Position numbers and translations under genes: made by a program
NCBI GenBank assembly: GCA_019419865.1
Contig: JAHZIG010000003.1
Coordinates: 1-64,000 of the forward strand
From: Clostridiales bacterium
Lineage (GTDB): Bacteria; Bacillota; Clostridia; Monoglobales; Monoglobaceae
Direction: 5' to 3'
DNA length: 64,000 bases
Notes under the pieces: generated by a model
Seen by the model: the letters and a program-made list of their open reading frames with translations, nothing else
Database searches by the model: none
What the model was told of the DNA's origin: nothing
Shown here: positions 8,089 to 16,640 of the stretch, piece after piece
Layout of the letters: each line of letters starts with the position of its first letter
Position numbering within the stretch: position 1 is the stretch's first letter

Positions 8089-9468
8089 ATGAGTAAATTC
8101 TCGATTTCCGATCTACCGGCCGGTTCCTCCGTCCATATGATAGGAATAGGCGGTATCAGTATGAGCGCTTTAGCTGAGATTTTGATTAATTTTGGCTATA
8201 AAGTAACGGGCAGTGATGTCAGAGATTCAAATCTCATAGAAAGGCTCAGGAAAAACGGAGCCAAGATATACATTGGTCAAAGCGCGGACAATATAGATTC
8301 CCCGGATCTGGTCTGCTATACCGCGGCGATATCCGAGACGAACCCGGAGCTTGTAAAGGCCAGAACGCTCGGCGTTCCGGTAATAGAAAGAGCCGAACTG
8401 CTCGGAGCCGTTATGAAAAAATATAAATATCCGATAGCGGTAGCGGGCACCCACGGGAAAACGACGACCACCTCGATGATGGCTCTCGTCCTTTTGGCCG
8501 CTCAAAAGAATCCAACCATACTCGTCGGCGGCGAGCTTAACCAGATAAACGGCAACTACTATATCGGAGGCGGAGAATATCTGCCTTTCGAGGCCTGCGA
8601 GTATGTTGAAAGTTTCCTGCATTTTGAACCATTCGTATCAATTATAACAAACGTCGAAGAAGACCATATGGATTTCTTCAAAGACCTTAATCATATTATA
8701 TCATCTTTTGGTAAATTTGCAAGGCTTACTGATAAAAATGGGTGCATTATTGTTTGTTTTGATGAAGAAAATGCTATGAAAGTTGTGCAAAATGTAGATA
8801 GAAAGATTATAGGTTATGCGATAAACAATAAGAATGCGGATTATATTGCTGAGAATATCGAGATCGACGCGTACGACAGGCCGGCGTTCGACGTGTATCA
8901 CAACGGGGAATTTCTGGTTTCGATCAAGCTCTCGGTCGGCGGAGAGCATAATATATTAAACGCGCTCGCGGTCGCGGCCGCGGCGGATTTCTTCGGGATA
9001 GACCCGGCGGCGATAAAAGAGGGACTCGAGGAATTCGTCGGCGCGAAGCGGAGATTCGAGAAACTCGGCTCGTTTAACGGCGTGGACGTAGTAGACGACT
9101 ACGCGCATCACCCGACCGAGATAAAGAAGACGATAGAGACCGCGAAAAAAATGCCTTATAAAAACGTATGGGTGGCGTTCCAGCCGCACACGTATTCGAG
9201 GACTGAGGCGTTTTTGGAGAACTTCGCAGAGGCCCTTAAACTTGCGGACAAGGTCATGATAACCGACGTATACGCGGCGCGCGAGAAATACAACGGCAGA
9301 GTGCACGCCTGCGACCTTGCGGCGCTGATACCCGGCTCGGTGTATATGAACGATATGAAGGCGATGGAGAAGTACATCAAACAAAACGCCCAGCCCGGCG
9401 ATCTGGTCATCTCGATGGGCGCGGGAAGCATAACCGAGCTGGGACACACTCTGGTCGAAAAAGAATAG
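8089..9468 (+). CDS. murC: UDP-N-acetylmuramate--L-alanine ligase
   Basis: MurC adds L-alanine to UDP-N-acetylmuramate, the first amino-acid step of peptidoglycan precursor synthesis in the cytoplasm. The N-terminal UDP-binding HMIGIGGISMSALAEIL, the ATP-binding AGTHGKTTTTSMMALV near residues 121-136, and the central-domain NVEEDHMDFF are all present. The C-terminal Mur ligase domain shows DDYAHHPTEI. The 459-residue length is normal. Oddly, bases about 8690-8850 (residues about 200-255) switch to A/T-ending codons and are clearly more AT-rich than the flanks, while the reading frame and domain stay intact. A terminator follows at 9511. Confidence 0.96.
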   Translation: MSKFSISDLPAGSSVHMIGIGGISMSALAEILINFGYKVTGSDVRDSNLIERLRKNGAKIYIGQSADNIDSPDLVCYTAAISETNPELVKARTLGVPVIERAELLGAVMKKYKYPIAVAGTHGKTTTTSMMALVLLAAQKNPTILVGGELNQINGNYYIGGGEYLPFEACEYVESFLHFEPFVSIITNVEEDHMDFFKDLNHIISSFGKFARLTDKNGCIIVCFDEENAMKVVQNVDRKIIGYAINNKNADYIAENIEIDAYDRPAFDVYHNGEFLVSIKLSVGGEHNILNALAVAAAADFFGIDPAAIKEGLEEFVGAKRRFEKLGSFNGVDVVDDYAHHPTEIKKTIETAKKMPYKNVWVAFQPHTYSRTEAFLENFAEALKLADKVMITDVYAAREKYNGRVHACDLAALIPGSVYMNDMKAMEKYIKQNAQPGDLVISMGAGSITELGHTLVEKE

Positions 9469-9510
9469 ATAGATCCGGGTTTATTCAACGCCGGATGTAA
9501 AACGTAAGTA

Positions 9511-9548
9511 AGCTCCCGGCGGATCTCAAGTCCGTCGGGGCTTTTTTT
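9511..9548 (+). terminator. Intrinsic terminator after murC
   Basis: The stem 9511-9523 (AGCTCCCGGCGGA) pairs with 9531-9542 (TCCGTCGGGGCT), followed by seven T. It cleanly ends the murC transcript before the next promoter at 9566. Confidence 0.85.
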
Positions 9549-9565
9549 ATGTAAGCGGCGCGTAA

Positions 9566-9594
9566 TTGCAAAATACATAAAAGAGCGCTATAAT
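9566..9594 (+). promoter_or_regulatory. Sigma-A promoter for the zinc-ribbon/SPFH gene pair
   Basis: TTGCAA (9566-9571), a 17-base spacer and TATAAT (9589-9594) form a strong promoter. Transcription from near 9601 gives a leader of about 225 bases before the first gene. Confidence 0.75.
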
Positions 9595-9660
9595 GTTTTC
9601 AAACAAAGGAGCGGCGGCGCCCGCTAAAATCGGACGTCTTCTGAATAATGGAAACATAGA

Positions 9661-9766
9661 CGTTAAAACCGGTATTTTAGCGTTTTTATTAGAAACTGTT
9701 CGCACAGAAGATATATGTATGTTTCGCGGACGGACGGTCAATAATCATACGATCGTCCTGCGAAAC
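9661..9766 (+). promoter_or_regulatory. Structured 5' leader with terminator-like and strong hairpins
   Basis: CGTTAAAA (9661-9668) pairs with TTTTAGCG (9675-9682) and is followed by a T run, like a weak terminator. Downstream, GTTTCGCGGACG (9721-9732) pairs with CGTCC-T-GCGAAAC (9754-9766) over 12 bases with one bulge. Together they suggest RNA-level control of the following genes, but no known riboswitch is recognised. Confidence 0.4.
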
Positions 9767-9825
9767 AGCCGAAACGCTCCTCTATTACTTAAAATTATGG
9801 ACATATACGATTGGAGAAATCAAAA

Positions 9826-11067
9826 TTGAACAACACAGGCGACGATATAAATAAGACCGCCGCGCAGCAGTCCGCGAGCGGCGGCGTTAAGACGGAGGAT
9901 AATTCCGGCGCGGAGAGCTACGTCTGCCCCAACTGCGGCGGCTTGCTCAAATGGAATATAAAAAAGCGGGAGATAGCGTGCGCGTCCTGCGGCGCGGAGT
10001 TTGAGTCGGATAAGGACAACTCCAAGATAAAGGAACATTCGCTCGACGAGTACGACGAGGCCGAAAATTTCGGCGGTCTTGACGAACGTATGGTAGTCAA
10101 ATGCGAACGCTGCGGCGCGAACGTGGAATTTTCGGAATCGCAGACCGCGGCGGCATGTCCGATGTGCGGCTCGCCGCAGGTCTCGGCGGCGCGGCAGGAG
10201 CGCGGAATAAGGCCGGACGGGATAGTTCCGTTCGCGGTAGATTCTTACGACGCTTCGGGAATGTTTAAAAGCTGGGTCAAAAAACGCTGGTTCGCTCCAA
10301 ACAAATTCAAGTACGCGTATCAGGAGGGAAAGCTCAGCGGAGTGTATATCCCCTGCTGGACGTTCGACGCGGACGCTGAAGCCGACTACATAGGCAAGGG
10401 CGGGATAATCGTTCACGAGCGCGACTCGAAAGGCAACAGCCGCACGAGGACGAGATGGCATGTTGTCTCGGGACGGGTGAGCCGCAGGTTCGACGACATG
10501 CTTATCGTGGCGTCCGGAGACAGAACGGCTAAGCTGATAGACGAAGCGGGACCGTACGGAACGCAGTCGGACTCGATACCGTATTCGCCGGCGTTATTAT
10601 CCGGTTTTATGGCCGAGCATTACGAGATAACCGCGGCCGACGCTCACAACAGAGCCAGGGAACTTATGTACGCGGAGCTGAAACAACTCTCCAGAGAACA
10701 GATACTTTTAAGATACGACGAGGCTATGGTAGACAGAGTAAACCCGGTCTACGCCAACGAGGGCTTTAAACTGATCATGATACCCGTGTGGACGTCCGCG
10801 TTTACATTCAATAATAAAAACTATATGTACGTGATAAACGGCGAGACGGGCAGGGTCGCGGGCGAGCGTCCGTACAGCCCGGTCAAGATAGCGCTCGCCG
10901 TCCTCGCGGCGATCGCGGCGGCGGTAATTATGTTTATGGCGCTCTCTGCGGATCAAGATACGCAGTCCGCGTCCGACGAGTTCGGCGAGTTCAGCGGTAA
11001 TTTAGAATATCAATGCGAGTACGATAGCGGATCTGAAATAAACGACGATCTGCAGATCGAGCTATAG
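9826..11067 (+). CDS. Zinc-ribbon (TFIIB-type) membrane protein, YdjG-like
   Basis: Two zinc ribbons occur at the N-terminus: CPNCGG...CASCGAEF (near residues 30-60) and CERCGA...CPMCGSPQ (near 90-115). A middle soluble domain has IVPFAVDSYDASGMFKSW and GVYIPCWTFDADA. One membrane segment, ALAVLAAIAAAVIMFMALSA, lies near 355-375, followed by a short acidic tail. This order matches Bacillus YdjG-type proteins, which act with YdjI at the membrane in PspA/LiaH-type envelope stress. The next gene is a YdjI-like SPFH protein, which supports the assignment. The TTG at 9826 is preferred to the TTG at 9811 because GGAG (9813-9816) sits at proper distance before it. No PspA gene is nearby. Confidence 0.7.
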   Translation: MNNTGDDINKTAAQQSASGGVKTEDNSGAESYVCPNCGGLLKWNIKKREIACASCGAEFESDKDNSKIKEHSLDEYDEAENFGGLDERMVVKCERCGANVEFSESQTAAACPMCGSPQVSAARQERGIRPDGIVPFAVDSYDASGMFKSWVKKRWFAPNKFKYAYQEGKLSGVYIPCWTFDADAEADYIGKGGIIVHERDSKGNSRTRTRWHVVSGRVSRRFDDMLIVASGDRTAKLIDEAGPYGTQSDSIPYSPALLSGFMAEHYEITAADAHNRARELMYAELKQLSREQILLRYDEAMVDRVNPVYANEGFKLIMIPVWTSAFTFNNKNYMYVINGETGRVAGERPYSPVKIALAVLAAIAAAVIMFMALSADQDTQSASDEFGEFSGNLEYQCEYDSGSEINDDLQIEL

Positions 11068-11151
11068 GTATTATAGTTTAATCTATAGCTTTGTATGATA
11101 AGGATGATTTTAAGATTTATATAACAGAAATTAAGAAAGGGCGTGTTTTTT

Positions 11152-12141
11152 ATGGCATGGTTTGGACAGGGACGCGACACCATAGAGTGGAACGAGTCGA
11201 GGATGGACGTATTGTTTTACAAGTGGCCGAGAGACGAGATAAAGAAGGGCTCTCATCTTATAATCAGGCCGGGGCAAAAGGCGATATTTTACGCGGACGG
11301 CGTGGTCGAGGGCGTGTTTGAGCAGGAGGGAAATTTCGATATAGTAACCGAGATAACCCCGTTTTTAAGTACGCTCAAAGGCTGGTTCCAGCTCCGCGGC
11401 GACACCGGTATGCGCGCAGAAGTATATTTTATCAACACTAAAGAGCTCACGCTGAACTGGGGAACAAGGCAGAGGATAATGATCCCGACCCCCGAGGTCC
11501 CTACCGGCATCCCGGTCGGCATGAACGGCAACGTAGTCGTAAAATTCGGCGAAAACAGCGAGGACTACAAAAGTTTCATAACCAATATAGCCGGAGTGAG
11601 AGACGCGTTTACAGTAGACGATATATCTGAGCGTATTATGGGCGAGCTGAACGCGGTCATCGCCGAGGCTATCCTAAAAGGACAGAGCAATATACCGACG
11701 AACGCGCTGATAAGCATTCAGGCAAACAACAGAAGCATCGCCAAAGAGGTCTGCGCCGAGCTTGACAAGGAACTGAGCGAATTTGGTATGAGGGCGGTCG
11801 ATTTTATAATAGCGGACGTCAACTATCCCGAAGAGGTCCAAAGGGTGGCGGAACAGGCCGCGGCTACTTCGTTCGTCGGCGACGTCGGCAAATTCGCGGC
11901 CGTTCAGATGGCGCAGAGCTTCAACAACCCAAACGGCGGCGGAGCCGACATAGCCTCGGCCGGGGCTCAGATGGGCATGGGTCTGGCCATGGCGCAGCAG
12001 ATGATGAACGGACAAACGGCGCCTCAAGCTTGGCCGCAGCAGCAAGCTCAGCCGCAGCCGGCCGCGGATCGATTCTGTCCCAAATGCCGGAAAATGGTTT
12101 CGGGCAAGTTCTGCTCCGAATGCGGAACGCAAACGGTATGA
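11152..12141 (+). CDS. SPFH-domain protein with C-terminal zinc ribbon, YdjI-like
   Basis: The start MAWFGQGRDTIEWNE and the following IIRPGQKAIFYADGVVEG are typical of the SPFH/virion-core family of Bacillus YdjI. The SPFH domain spans about residues 25-240. A Met/Gln/Ala-rich linker follows, and a zinc ribbon (CPKCRKMVSGKFCSECG) closes the protein near 312-327. Such proteins oligomerise at the membrane and recruit partners. The ATG at 11152 is chosen over a GTG at 11143 because GAAAGG (11135-11140) is correctly spaced only for the ATG. It lies 84 bases after the zinc-ribbon membrane protein, probably in one operon. Confidence 0.8.
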   Translation: MAWFGQGRDTIEWNESRMDVLFYKWPRDEIKKGSHLIIRPGQKAIFYADGVVEGVFEQEGNFDIVTEITPFLSTLKGWFQLRGDTGMRAEVYFINTKELTLNWGTRQRIMIPTPEVPTGIPVGMNGNVVVKFGENSEDYKSFITNIAGVRDAFTVDDISERIMGELNAVIAEAILKGQSNIPTNALISIQANNRSIAKEVCAELDKELSEFGMRAVDFIIADVNYPEEVQRVAEQAAATSFVGDVGKFAAVQMAQSFNNPNGGGADIASAGAQMGMGLAMAQQMMNGQTAPQAWPQQQAQPQPAADRFCPKCRKMVSGKFCSECGTQTV

Positions 12142-12232
12142 ACGTAGGGATTAGGGATTAGCGATTAGCGAATAGGGGGTAAAACGGGGTTCTGTAACGC
12201 CTGACACGAACGTATGCGGAAATGGAATACTC
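12141..12232 (+). repeat. Dispersed GATTAGCGA-type repeat, copy 2
   Basis: The sequence starts at AACGTAGGG, has GATTAGGGATTAGCGATTAG, then a G-rich stretch, TGTAACGCC, and ends GCGGAAATGGAATACT. It shares most of this with 15460-15545. About 60 bases further on (12288-12325) a partly inverted stretch, CTATTCGCTATTCTCTAATC, lies in reverse orientation, so the whole may be a MITE-like or REP-like element. Confidence 0.6.
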
Positions 12233-12407
12233 TGTTTTCCAATATGATCACATGACCGTTTTACAATTACTGAAGCGTGTTATGTTCCTATTCGCTATTC
12301 TCTAATCGCTATGTTGCTATGTTAGCAATACGCTGATTCAGCGAAAAAAACTTTAAAATAGCCAAAATAAGCGCGATTATACTAATAAAATCGGTCGGAT
12401 AACGGTA

Positions 12408-12436
12408 TTGACAAATGAGATAAGTATATATATAAT
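12408..12436 (+). promoter_or_regulatory. Consensus sigma-A promoter for the potassium transporter
   Basis: TTGACA (12408-12413), a 17-base spacer and TATAAT (12431-12436) are a perfect match to consensus, so expression should be strong. The leader to the start codon is about 63 bases. Confidence 0.85.
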
Positions 12437-12505
12437 ACCTCTGTATTTATACGCTGAAACTTGTAAATAAAAAATTTATTTAAAATTTTTTAGGAGATAA
12501 TCTTT

Positions 12506-13870
12506 ATGGAATCTGACATAGAAATTATACGATCGAACAGGAAATTTAAACCTACTCAAACGCAGTTGATCGCTTTCAGCTTTTTCGCGATAATCGTGAT
12601 AGGCGGTCTTCTTCTAACTCTCCCTATTTCATCCAGGAGCCGCGAATGGACTCCGCTGCTGGACGCTTTGTTTACGGCGACGAGCGCGACTTGCGTTACC
12701 GGTCTTATCGTCCGCGATACATATCTTCACTGGTCTACCTTCGGGCAAATAGTCATAATCGTGATGATCCAGATAGGCGGACTTGGACTGATGTCCATCA
12801 TAACCATGTTCTCGGTATTCTTAAAACGCCGCATAAGCCTGCACGAGCGCAAGCTCTTGATGCAGTCGGCCGGAAACACCCGTATAAGCGGTATCGTGCA
12901 GATGCTGAAACGCATTATAATCGGCACGTTTATTTTTGAAGGCTGCGGCGCGGTGATTTTAGCGACCAGATTCTGCCCTATAATGGGACTCAGCGAGGGG
13001 ATATACAACGCCGTCTTCCACTCGGTCTCCGCGTTCTGTAACGCCGGCTTCGACTTGATGGGAAAATACGAGGCGTTCTCGTCGCTTACGCATTTCAAAG
13101 ACGACGTCGTGGTCAACCTCACGATAATGGGGCTGATAGTCGTCGGCGGTATCGGCTTTCTGGTTTGGAGCGACGTCGTTCAAAAGCGTCTGCATTTTAG
13201 CAAGTATTCGCTTCATTCCAAGATCGCGCTCTGTACGACCGCGCTTCTGCTCGTCTCGTCGACCATACTGTTTATGATATTTGAAAAAGATACGACTATG
13301 GCGGGAGCGAGCTTCGGCCAGAGACTGCTCTACTCGGCGTTTCAAGCCGTAACGCCCAGAACGGCGGGCTTTAATACGATCAGCCAGGCCGATCTGTCCG
13401 AAAGCGGCTCGCTGCTTACGACCATCCTGATGCTTATCGGAGGAAGCCCCGGCTCGACCGCCGGCGGTATAAAGACCACAACGCTCGCCGTCCTTATAGT
13501 TTCCATAGTTTCGTCGGCGCGCGGTAACTCGTTTGTAACCCTGTTTAAACGCCGCTTTGAGGACGATACGCTAAGACAAGCCGCTTCCGTCGCTACCGTC
13601 TACGTAATAGGCGCGGCCGCGGCGACGATGATCATATGCGCGCTCGAGCCGTTCAGTATAAAGAACGTCCTCTTCGAGGTCGCTTCAGCTATAGGAACGG
13701 TCGGCATAACTCAGGGAATAACGACGGAGCTCGGACCGATATCGCATATAATACTCATGCTGCTCATGTATTCGGGCCGTATAGGCGGACTGACTCTGAT
13801 GCTGCTGCTCACCGAGGGCGGAAGACAGGTTCAGACCCGAAGACCGGCGGAGAAGATCCTGATCGGCTAA
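12506..13870 (+). CDS. ktrB: Potassium uptake protein, TrkH/KtrB family
   Basis: This is the channel-like membrane subunit of a Trk/Ktr potassium transporter. Four pore loops typical of the superfamily are present: SATCVTGLIVRDT, SVSAFCNAGFDL, AVTPRTAGFNTI and ASAIGTVGITQGIT, each with the filter glycine. About ten membrane segments are evident. The 454-residue length is nearer KtrB than the longer enterobacterial TrkH. The partner nucleotide-binding subunit follows 141 bases downstream. The start follows TTAGGAGATAATCTTT. A consensus promoter precedes it. Ion specificity (K+, perhaps with Na+) is from family knowledge. Confidence 0.93.
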   Translation: MESDIEIIRSNRKFKPTQTQLIAFSFFAIIVIGGLLLTLPISSRSREWTPLLDALFTATSATCVTGLIVRDTYLHWSTFGQIVIIVMIQIGGLGLMSIITMFSVFLKRRISLHERKLLMQSAGNTRISGIVQMLKRIIIGTFIFEGCGAVILATRFCPIMGLSEGIYNAVFHSVSAFCNAGFDLMGKYEAFSSLTHFKDDVVVNLTIMGLIVVGGIGFLVWSDVVQKRLHFSKYSLHSKIALCTTALLLVSSTILFMIFEKDTTMAGASFGQRLLYSAFQAVTPRTAGFNTISQADLSESGSLLTTILMLIGGSPGSTAGGIKTTTLAVLIVSIVSSARGNSFVTLFKRRFEDDTLRQAASVATVYVIGAAAATMIICALEPFSIKNVLFEVASAIGTVGITQGITTELGPISHIILMLLMYSGRIGGLTLMLLLTEGGRQVQTRRPAEKILIG

Positions 13871-14011
13871 AGTCCGGCTATTATACGCGCGCATAGGCTA
13901 TTACGCAAAGTAATATAAAATAACGAAAATTATCCCGTCTTTGTCGGCTCGCGAACAAAGCCGCGGTTATAAAACAATCAAATCGCGGGCAGAAAGGTTA
14001 TGTGAATCACT

Positions 14012-14662
14012 ATGAAATCTATTCTTGTTATAGGCATGGGCCGTCTCGGCCGAAGTTTTGCAATAAAGATGCTCCAGCTTGGCAACGACGTTATGATCGT
14101 CGATATGGACGAACAGGTCATCGATCACCTCGCCCCCATATTCACCGATTCGCAGATAGGCGACTGCCGCCAGGAAGGCGTGCTCCGCTCTCTCGGCGTA
14201 AACAACTTCGATATCTGCCTGGTCGCGATAGGCGAAAACTTTCAGGCTTCGCTTGAGATAACCTCTCTGCTTAAGGAGCTCGGCGCGCCGTTCGTCATAT
14301 CGAAGGCCAAGGACGACCGTCAGGCGAAATTCCTTATGATGATAGGCGCCAACGAGGTCGTCTATCCCGAACGCGAAATAGCCGAAAGACTCGCGATGAG
14401 ATACAACGCTGAAAATATATTCGACTATATCAAGCTGACGAGCGAATACTCGCTCTACGAGATCCCGGTCGTAAAGTCCTGGGTCGGAAAAAGCATACTC
14501 TCCCTCGATATACGCCAGAAGTATAACGTAAACATCATAGGGATAAAGCACAACAATTCGCTTCGCCCCATGCCCAGCGCGAACTACATCTTTAACCAGG
14601 ACGACCACGTCGTCGTAATGGGTAAATCCAAGGACGTGTTCAAGCTGACGCAGGCCGAATAA
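14012..14662 (+). CDS. ktrA: Potassium uptake regulatory subunit, TrkA/KtrA (RCK domain)
   Basis: KtrA forms a cytoplasmic ring that gates KtrB in response to bound nucleotide. The Rossmann RCK-N domain begins MKSILVIGMGRLGRSFA, with the GxGxxG loop at residues 8-13, and the acidic residue that binds ribose is in IVDMDEQVIDHL. An RCK-C domain follows from about residue 135. The 216 residues are normal for KtrA. It directly follows ktrB in the same direction with no terminator between, so co-transcription is likely. Confidence 0.92.
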   Translation: MKSILVIGMGRLGRSFAIKMLQLGNDVMIVDMDEQVIDHLAPIFTDSQIGDCRQEGVLRSLGVNNFDICLVAIGENFQASLEITSLLKELGAPFVISKAKDDRQAKFLMMIGANEVVYPEREIAERLAMRYNAENIFDYIKLTSEYSLYEIPVVKSWVGKSILSLDIRQKYNVNIIGIKHNNSLRPMPSANYIFNQDDHVVVMGKSKDVFKLTQAE

Positions 14663-14886
14663 ACGCCGCCGCGCAGACAAACTCCTCGCCGCCATAGACG
14701 CATACTAAAATATAAAATCTTACAAAATGCATTAATTTTCTGATATTTTATCGGAGTATTGCACAATTTTTACCTATGATTTTTGTATAATAATGTATGT
14801 TAATGGTTAAAATAAACAAAAAATTCTAATACAAAAAAAATGTATGGAAATTTTTCAGCTTTTGTTGTATTATATATATGTTAATT

Positions 14887-14936
14887 TTGTCTATGGCATA
14901 CAGACGCGGGTATATTTATTTATATTATCCGCAGTC
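14887..14936 (+). promoter_or_regulatory. Candidate hup promoter and leader hairpin
   Basis: TTGTCT (14887-14892), an 18-base spacer and TATATT (14911-14916) are a moderate promoter match. AGACGCGG near 14902 can pair with CCGCAGTCT near 14928, overlapping it. The region 14663-15004 is otherwise very AT-rich with no gene seen. Several TATAAT-like boxes make the exact promoter uncertain. Confidence 0.35.
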
Positions 14937-15004
14937 TTGGCGCTCTTAAACAAAATATATGTTTGTAAAATAGTAAACAAAATTATATAGGAGGAGTTTT
15001 TACA

Positions 15005-15280
15005 ATGAACAAACAGGAACTTATTGCATCTATGACTGAAAAGACCGGTCTTTCTAAAAAAGATACAGAGGCTTCTTTGGCGGCTTTTATTGAGACGGTT
15101 GAAGAAACATTATCTAAGGGCGACAAGATCCAGCTTGTTGGTTTCGGCAGTTTTGAGATAAGAAACAGAGCTGCAAGAACGGGCAAAAATCCTTTGACGG
15201 GCGAAGAGATGAATATCCCCGCCGCTAAGGTTCCCGCTTTCAAACCAGGCAAAGCTTTAAAAGAAAAAGTTAATCAGTAA
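15005..15280 (+). CDS. hup: DNA-binding protein HU
   Basis: HU is the abundant histone-like protein that bends and compacts DNA. The 91 residues include the start MNKQELIASMTEKTGLSKKD, the core KIQLVGFGSFEIRNRAARTG, and the DNA-intercalating arm with NPLTGEEMNIPAAKVPAFKPG. The Shine-Dalgarno AGGAGG is strong and well spaced. Codon use is more A/T-ending than in neighbours, which fits a highly expressed gene rather than transfer. A terminator follows at 15303. Confidence 0.97.
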   Translation: MNKQELIASMTEKTGLSKKDTEASLAAFIETVEETLSKGDKIQLVGFGSFEIRNRAARTGKNPLTGEEMNIPAAKVPAFKPGKALKEKVNQ

Positions 15281-15302
15281 AATTTTAACTTAAAGATAAT
15301 TT

Positions 15303-15327
15303 AAAGGCGCTGTTTCGGCGCCTTTTT
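15303..15327 (+). terminator. Intrinsic terminator after hup
   Basis: AAAGGCGC and GCGCCTTT pair across a short loop and are followed by a T run ending near 15327. Confidence 0.9.
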
Positions 15328-15459
15328 CATTTTGCCCGTATAACGAATCTCCAAATAAATGATTTTAAAAAGTAAAATGACACGGCAGATAAAACAAACC
15401 GTGTCATTTTCGCATGATTTAATATTTTAAGGCTTTGAGAAAATGTAGCCCTTGCTACC

Positions 15460-15545
15460 AACGTAGGGATTAGGGATTAGCGAATAGGCGGTGAAATGGG
15501 TTTTGTAACGCCTAAACGGTTTCGTTTGCGGAAAAGGAATACTTT
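15460..15545 (+). repeat. Dispersed GATTAGCGA-type repeat, copy 3
   Basis: ACGTAGGGATTAGGGATTAG, a G-rich stretch, TTGTAACGCC and GCGGAAAAGGAATACT match copy 2 in the same order and orientation. The copy lies between hup and fabZ. The rest of 15328-15631 has no supported gene. Confidence 0.6.
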
Positions 15546-15631
15546 ATTCTCCTTTTGGCGCCGTCTGCCGACCGCCGTAACGCTCCGCGTTTACGCTATC
15601 TCCGTTTTCTAATCGATTCTCAAGTTGGCGA

Positions 15632-16063
15632 TCAATTATCCACTATAGCGAAAGAGATCTCGCCCTTCGCCGCGATATCGTCGCCCACATAAGCGCAGAC
15701 GTCGGCCTTGCCCATTACCGAACGGAACTTTGTCAGCTCGACCTCGAGCCTTAGAGTGTCGCCCGGCGTCACCTGACGCTTAAACTTGAAGTTGTTTATC
15801 CCGGTAAACACCGCTATCTTCCCTTTAAACTCGGGCTTTTGAAGTATTACGAAAGCGCCCGTCTGAGCGAGAGCCTCGGCGATCAAAACCCCGGGCATTA
15901 TAGGTCTTCCCGGAAAATGCCCCTGAAAAAACGGTTCGTTCATGGTTACGTTCTTAATACCAACGGCGCGTTTTCCTTCTTCAAACTCGACTATCTTATC
16001 TATCAACAGGAACGGATACCTATGCGGTATTACTTCCATTATCTGCCGTGCGTCAAACTCCAT
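15632..16063 (-). CDS. fabZ: 3-hydroxyacyl-ACP dehydratase FabZ
   Basis: FabZ dehydrates 3-hydroxyacyl-ACP in fatty acid elongation. The 143-residue hotdog fold has the catalytic His in [11 protein letters not shown] near residue 15 and the catalytic Glu in [14 protein letters not shown] near residue 63, plus the block [11 protein letters not shown]. The ATG at 16063 follows GGAGGACG. The gene stands alone rather than in a fab cluster, pointing away from hup and towards its own terminator region. Confidence 0.95.
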   Translation of the reverse strand: MEFDARQIMEVIPHRYPFLLIDKIVEFEEGKRAVGIKNVTMNEPFFQGHFPGRPIMPGVLIAEALAQTGAFVILQKPEFKGKIAVFTGINNFKFKRQVTPGDTLRLEVELTKFRSVMGKADVCAYVGDDIAAKGEISFAIVDN

Positions 16064-16198
16064 TTTACGTCCTCCGTTTTTTCGGTTATAATAAGATTAC
16101 ATATCAATTAATTTTCCAGTCATTTTAGTTTACCATAACATTACAGTAATTGCAAGAGAAATAGCAATAAAATTTTTGAAAAAATTTTTCAAAAAGTG

Positions 16199-16227
16199 TT
16201 GACAAAAAGTTTTATTCGTGGTATCAT
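16199..16227 (+). promoter_or_regulatory. Sigma-A promoter for tRNA-Tyr
   Basis: TTGACA (16199-16204), a 17-base spacer and TATCAT (16222-16227) precede the tRNA by about 50 bases. Confidence 0.85.
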
Positions 16228-16280
16228 ATTTGAGTCGTCGCGATTCGACTATAAAATCGCAGCGCTAAAAAACCTAATAC

Positions 16281-16365
16281 GGAGGGGTTCCCGAGTGGCC
16301 AAAGGGGGCAGACTGTAAATCTGTTGCATCTTGCTTCGATGGTTCGAATCCATCTCCCTCCACCA
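16281..16365 (+). tRNA. tRNA-Tyr (anticodon GTA)
   Basis: The cloverleaf is clear. The acceptor stem GGAGGGG pairs with TCCCTCC (one G-U), and CCA is encoded at 16363-16365. The anticodon GTA is at 16315-16317 in the loop TGTAAAT. A long variable arm (TGCATCTTGCTTCGAT) marks a class II tRNA, and GGTTCGAATCC is the T arm. With anticodon GTA this is tyrosine. It is flanked by its own promoter and terminator, so it is a single-gene unit. Confidence 0.97.
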
Positions 16366-16367
16366 AG

Positions 16368-16395
16368 AGCGATCGCTTTAAGCGGTCGCTTTTTT
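16368..16395 (+). terminator. Intrinsic terminator after tRNA-Tyr
   Basis: AGCGATCGCTT (16368-16378) pairs with AAGCGGTCGCT (16380-16390, one G-T) and is followed by T residues. Confidence 0.9.
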
Positions 16396-16611
16396 CTTTA
16401 TATATTATTCAGGCGCTTTTCCGTTCGTTTCCGTTCCCTCCTCTCTACGCGCGACCTCTATATTCATTCCCCCTCTTTTGCGCAAATATATATAATACGA
16501 TAAATTATCTATTCCAGATATGGAATATTAAACTTTTAGATTAGATTTTAAATATATTTCTACTGTTTATCATATAATTTTTTGTTTAACATTTTAATTT
16601 CAAAAAATAGC

Positions 16612-16640
16612 TTGCTTTTTAACATATAAAATGTTATAAT
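16612..16640 (+). promoter_or_regulatory. Extended -10 promoter for the giant surface-protein gene
   Basis: TTGCTT (16612-16617), a 17-base spacer and TATAAT (16635-16640) preceded by TG at 16632-16633. No better promoter is seen nearer the gene, so the transcript would have a leader of about 610 bases. Confidence 0.55.

Noticed and set aside
9593..9829. A 78-codon plus-strand ORF before the zinc-ribbon gene
   Set aside because: Its start codon lies within the -10 box of the promoter at 9566-9594, it has no ribosome binding site, and it runs over the leader hairpins and into the next gene.
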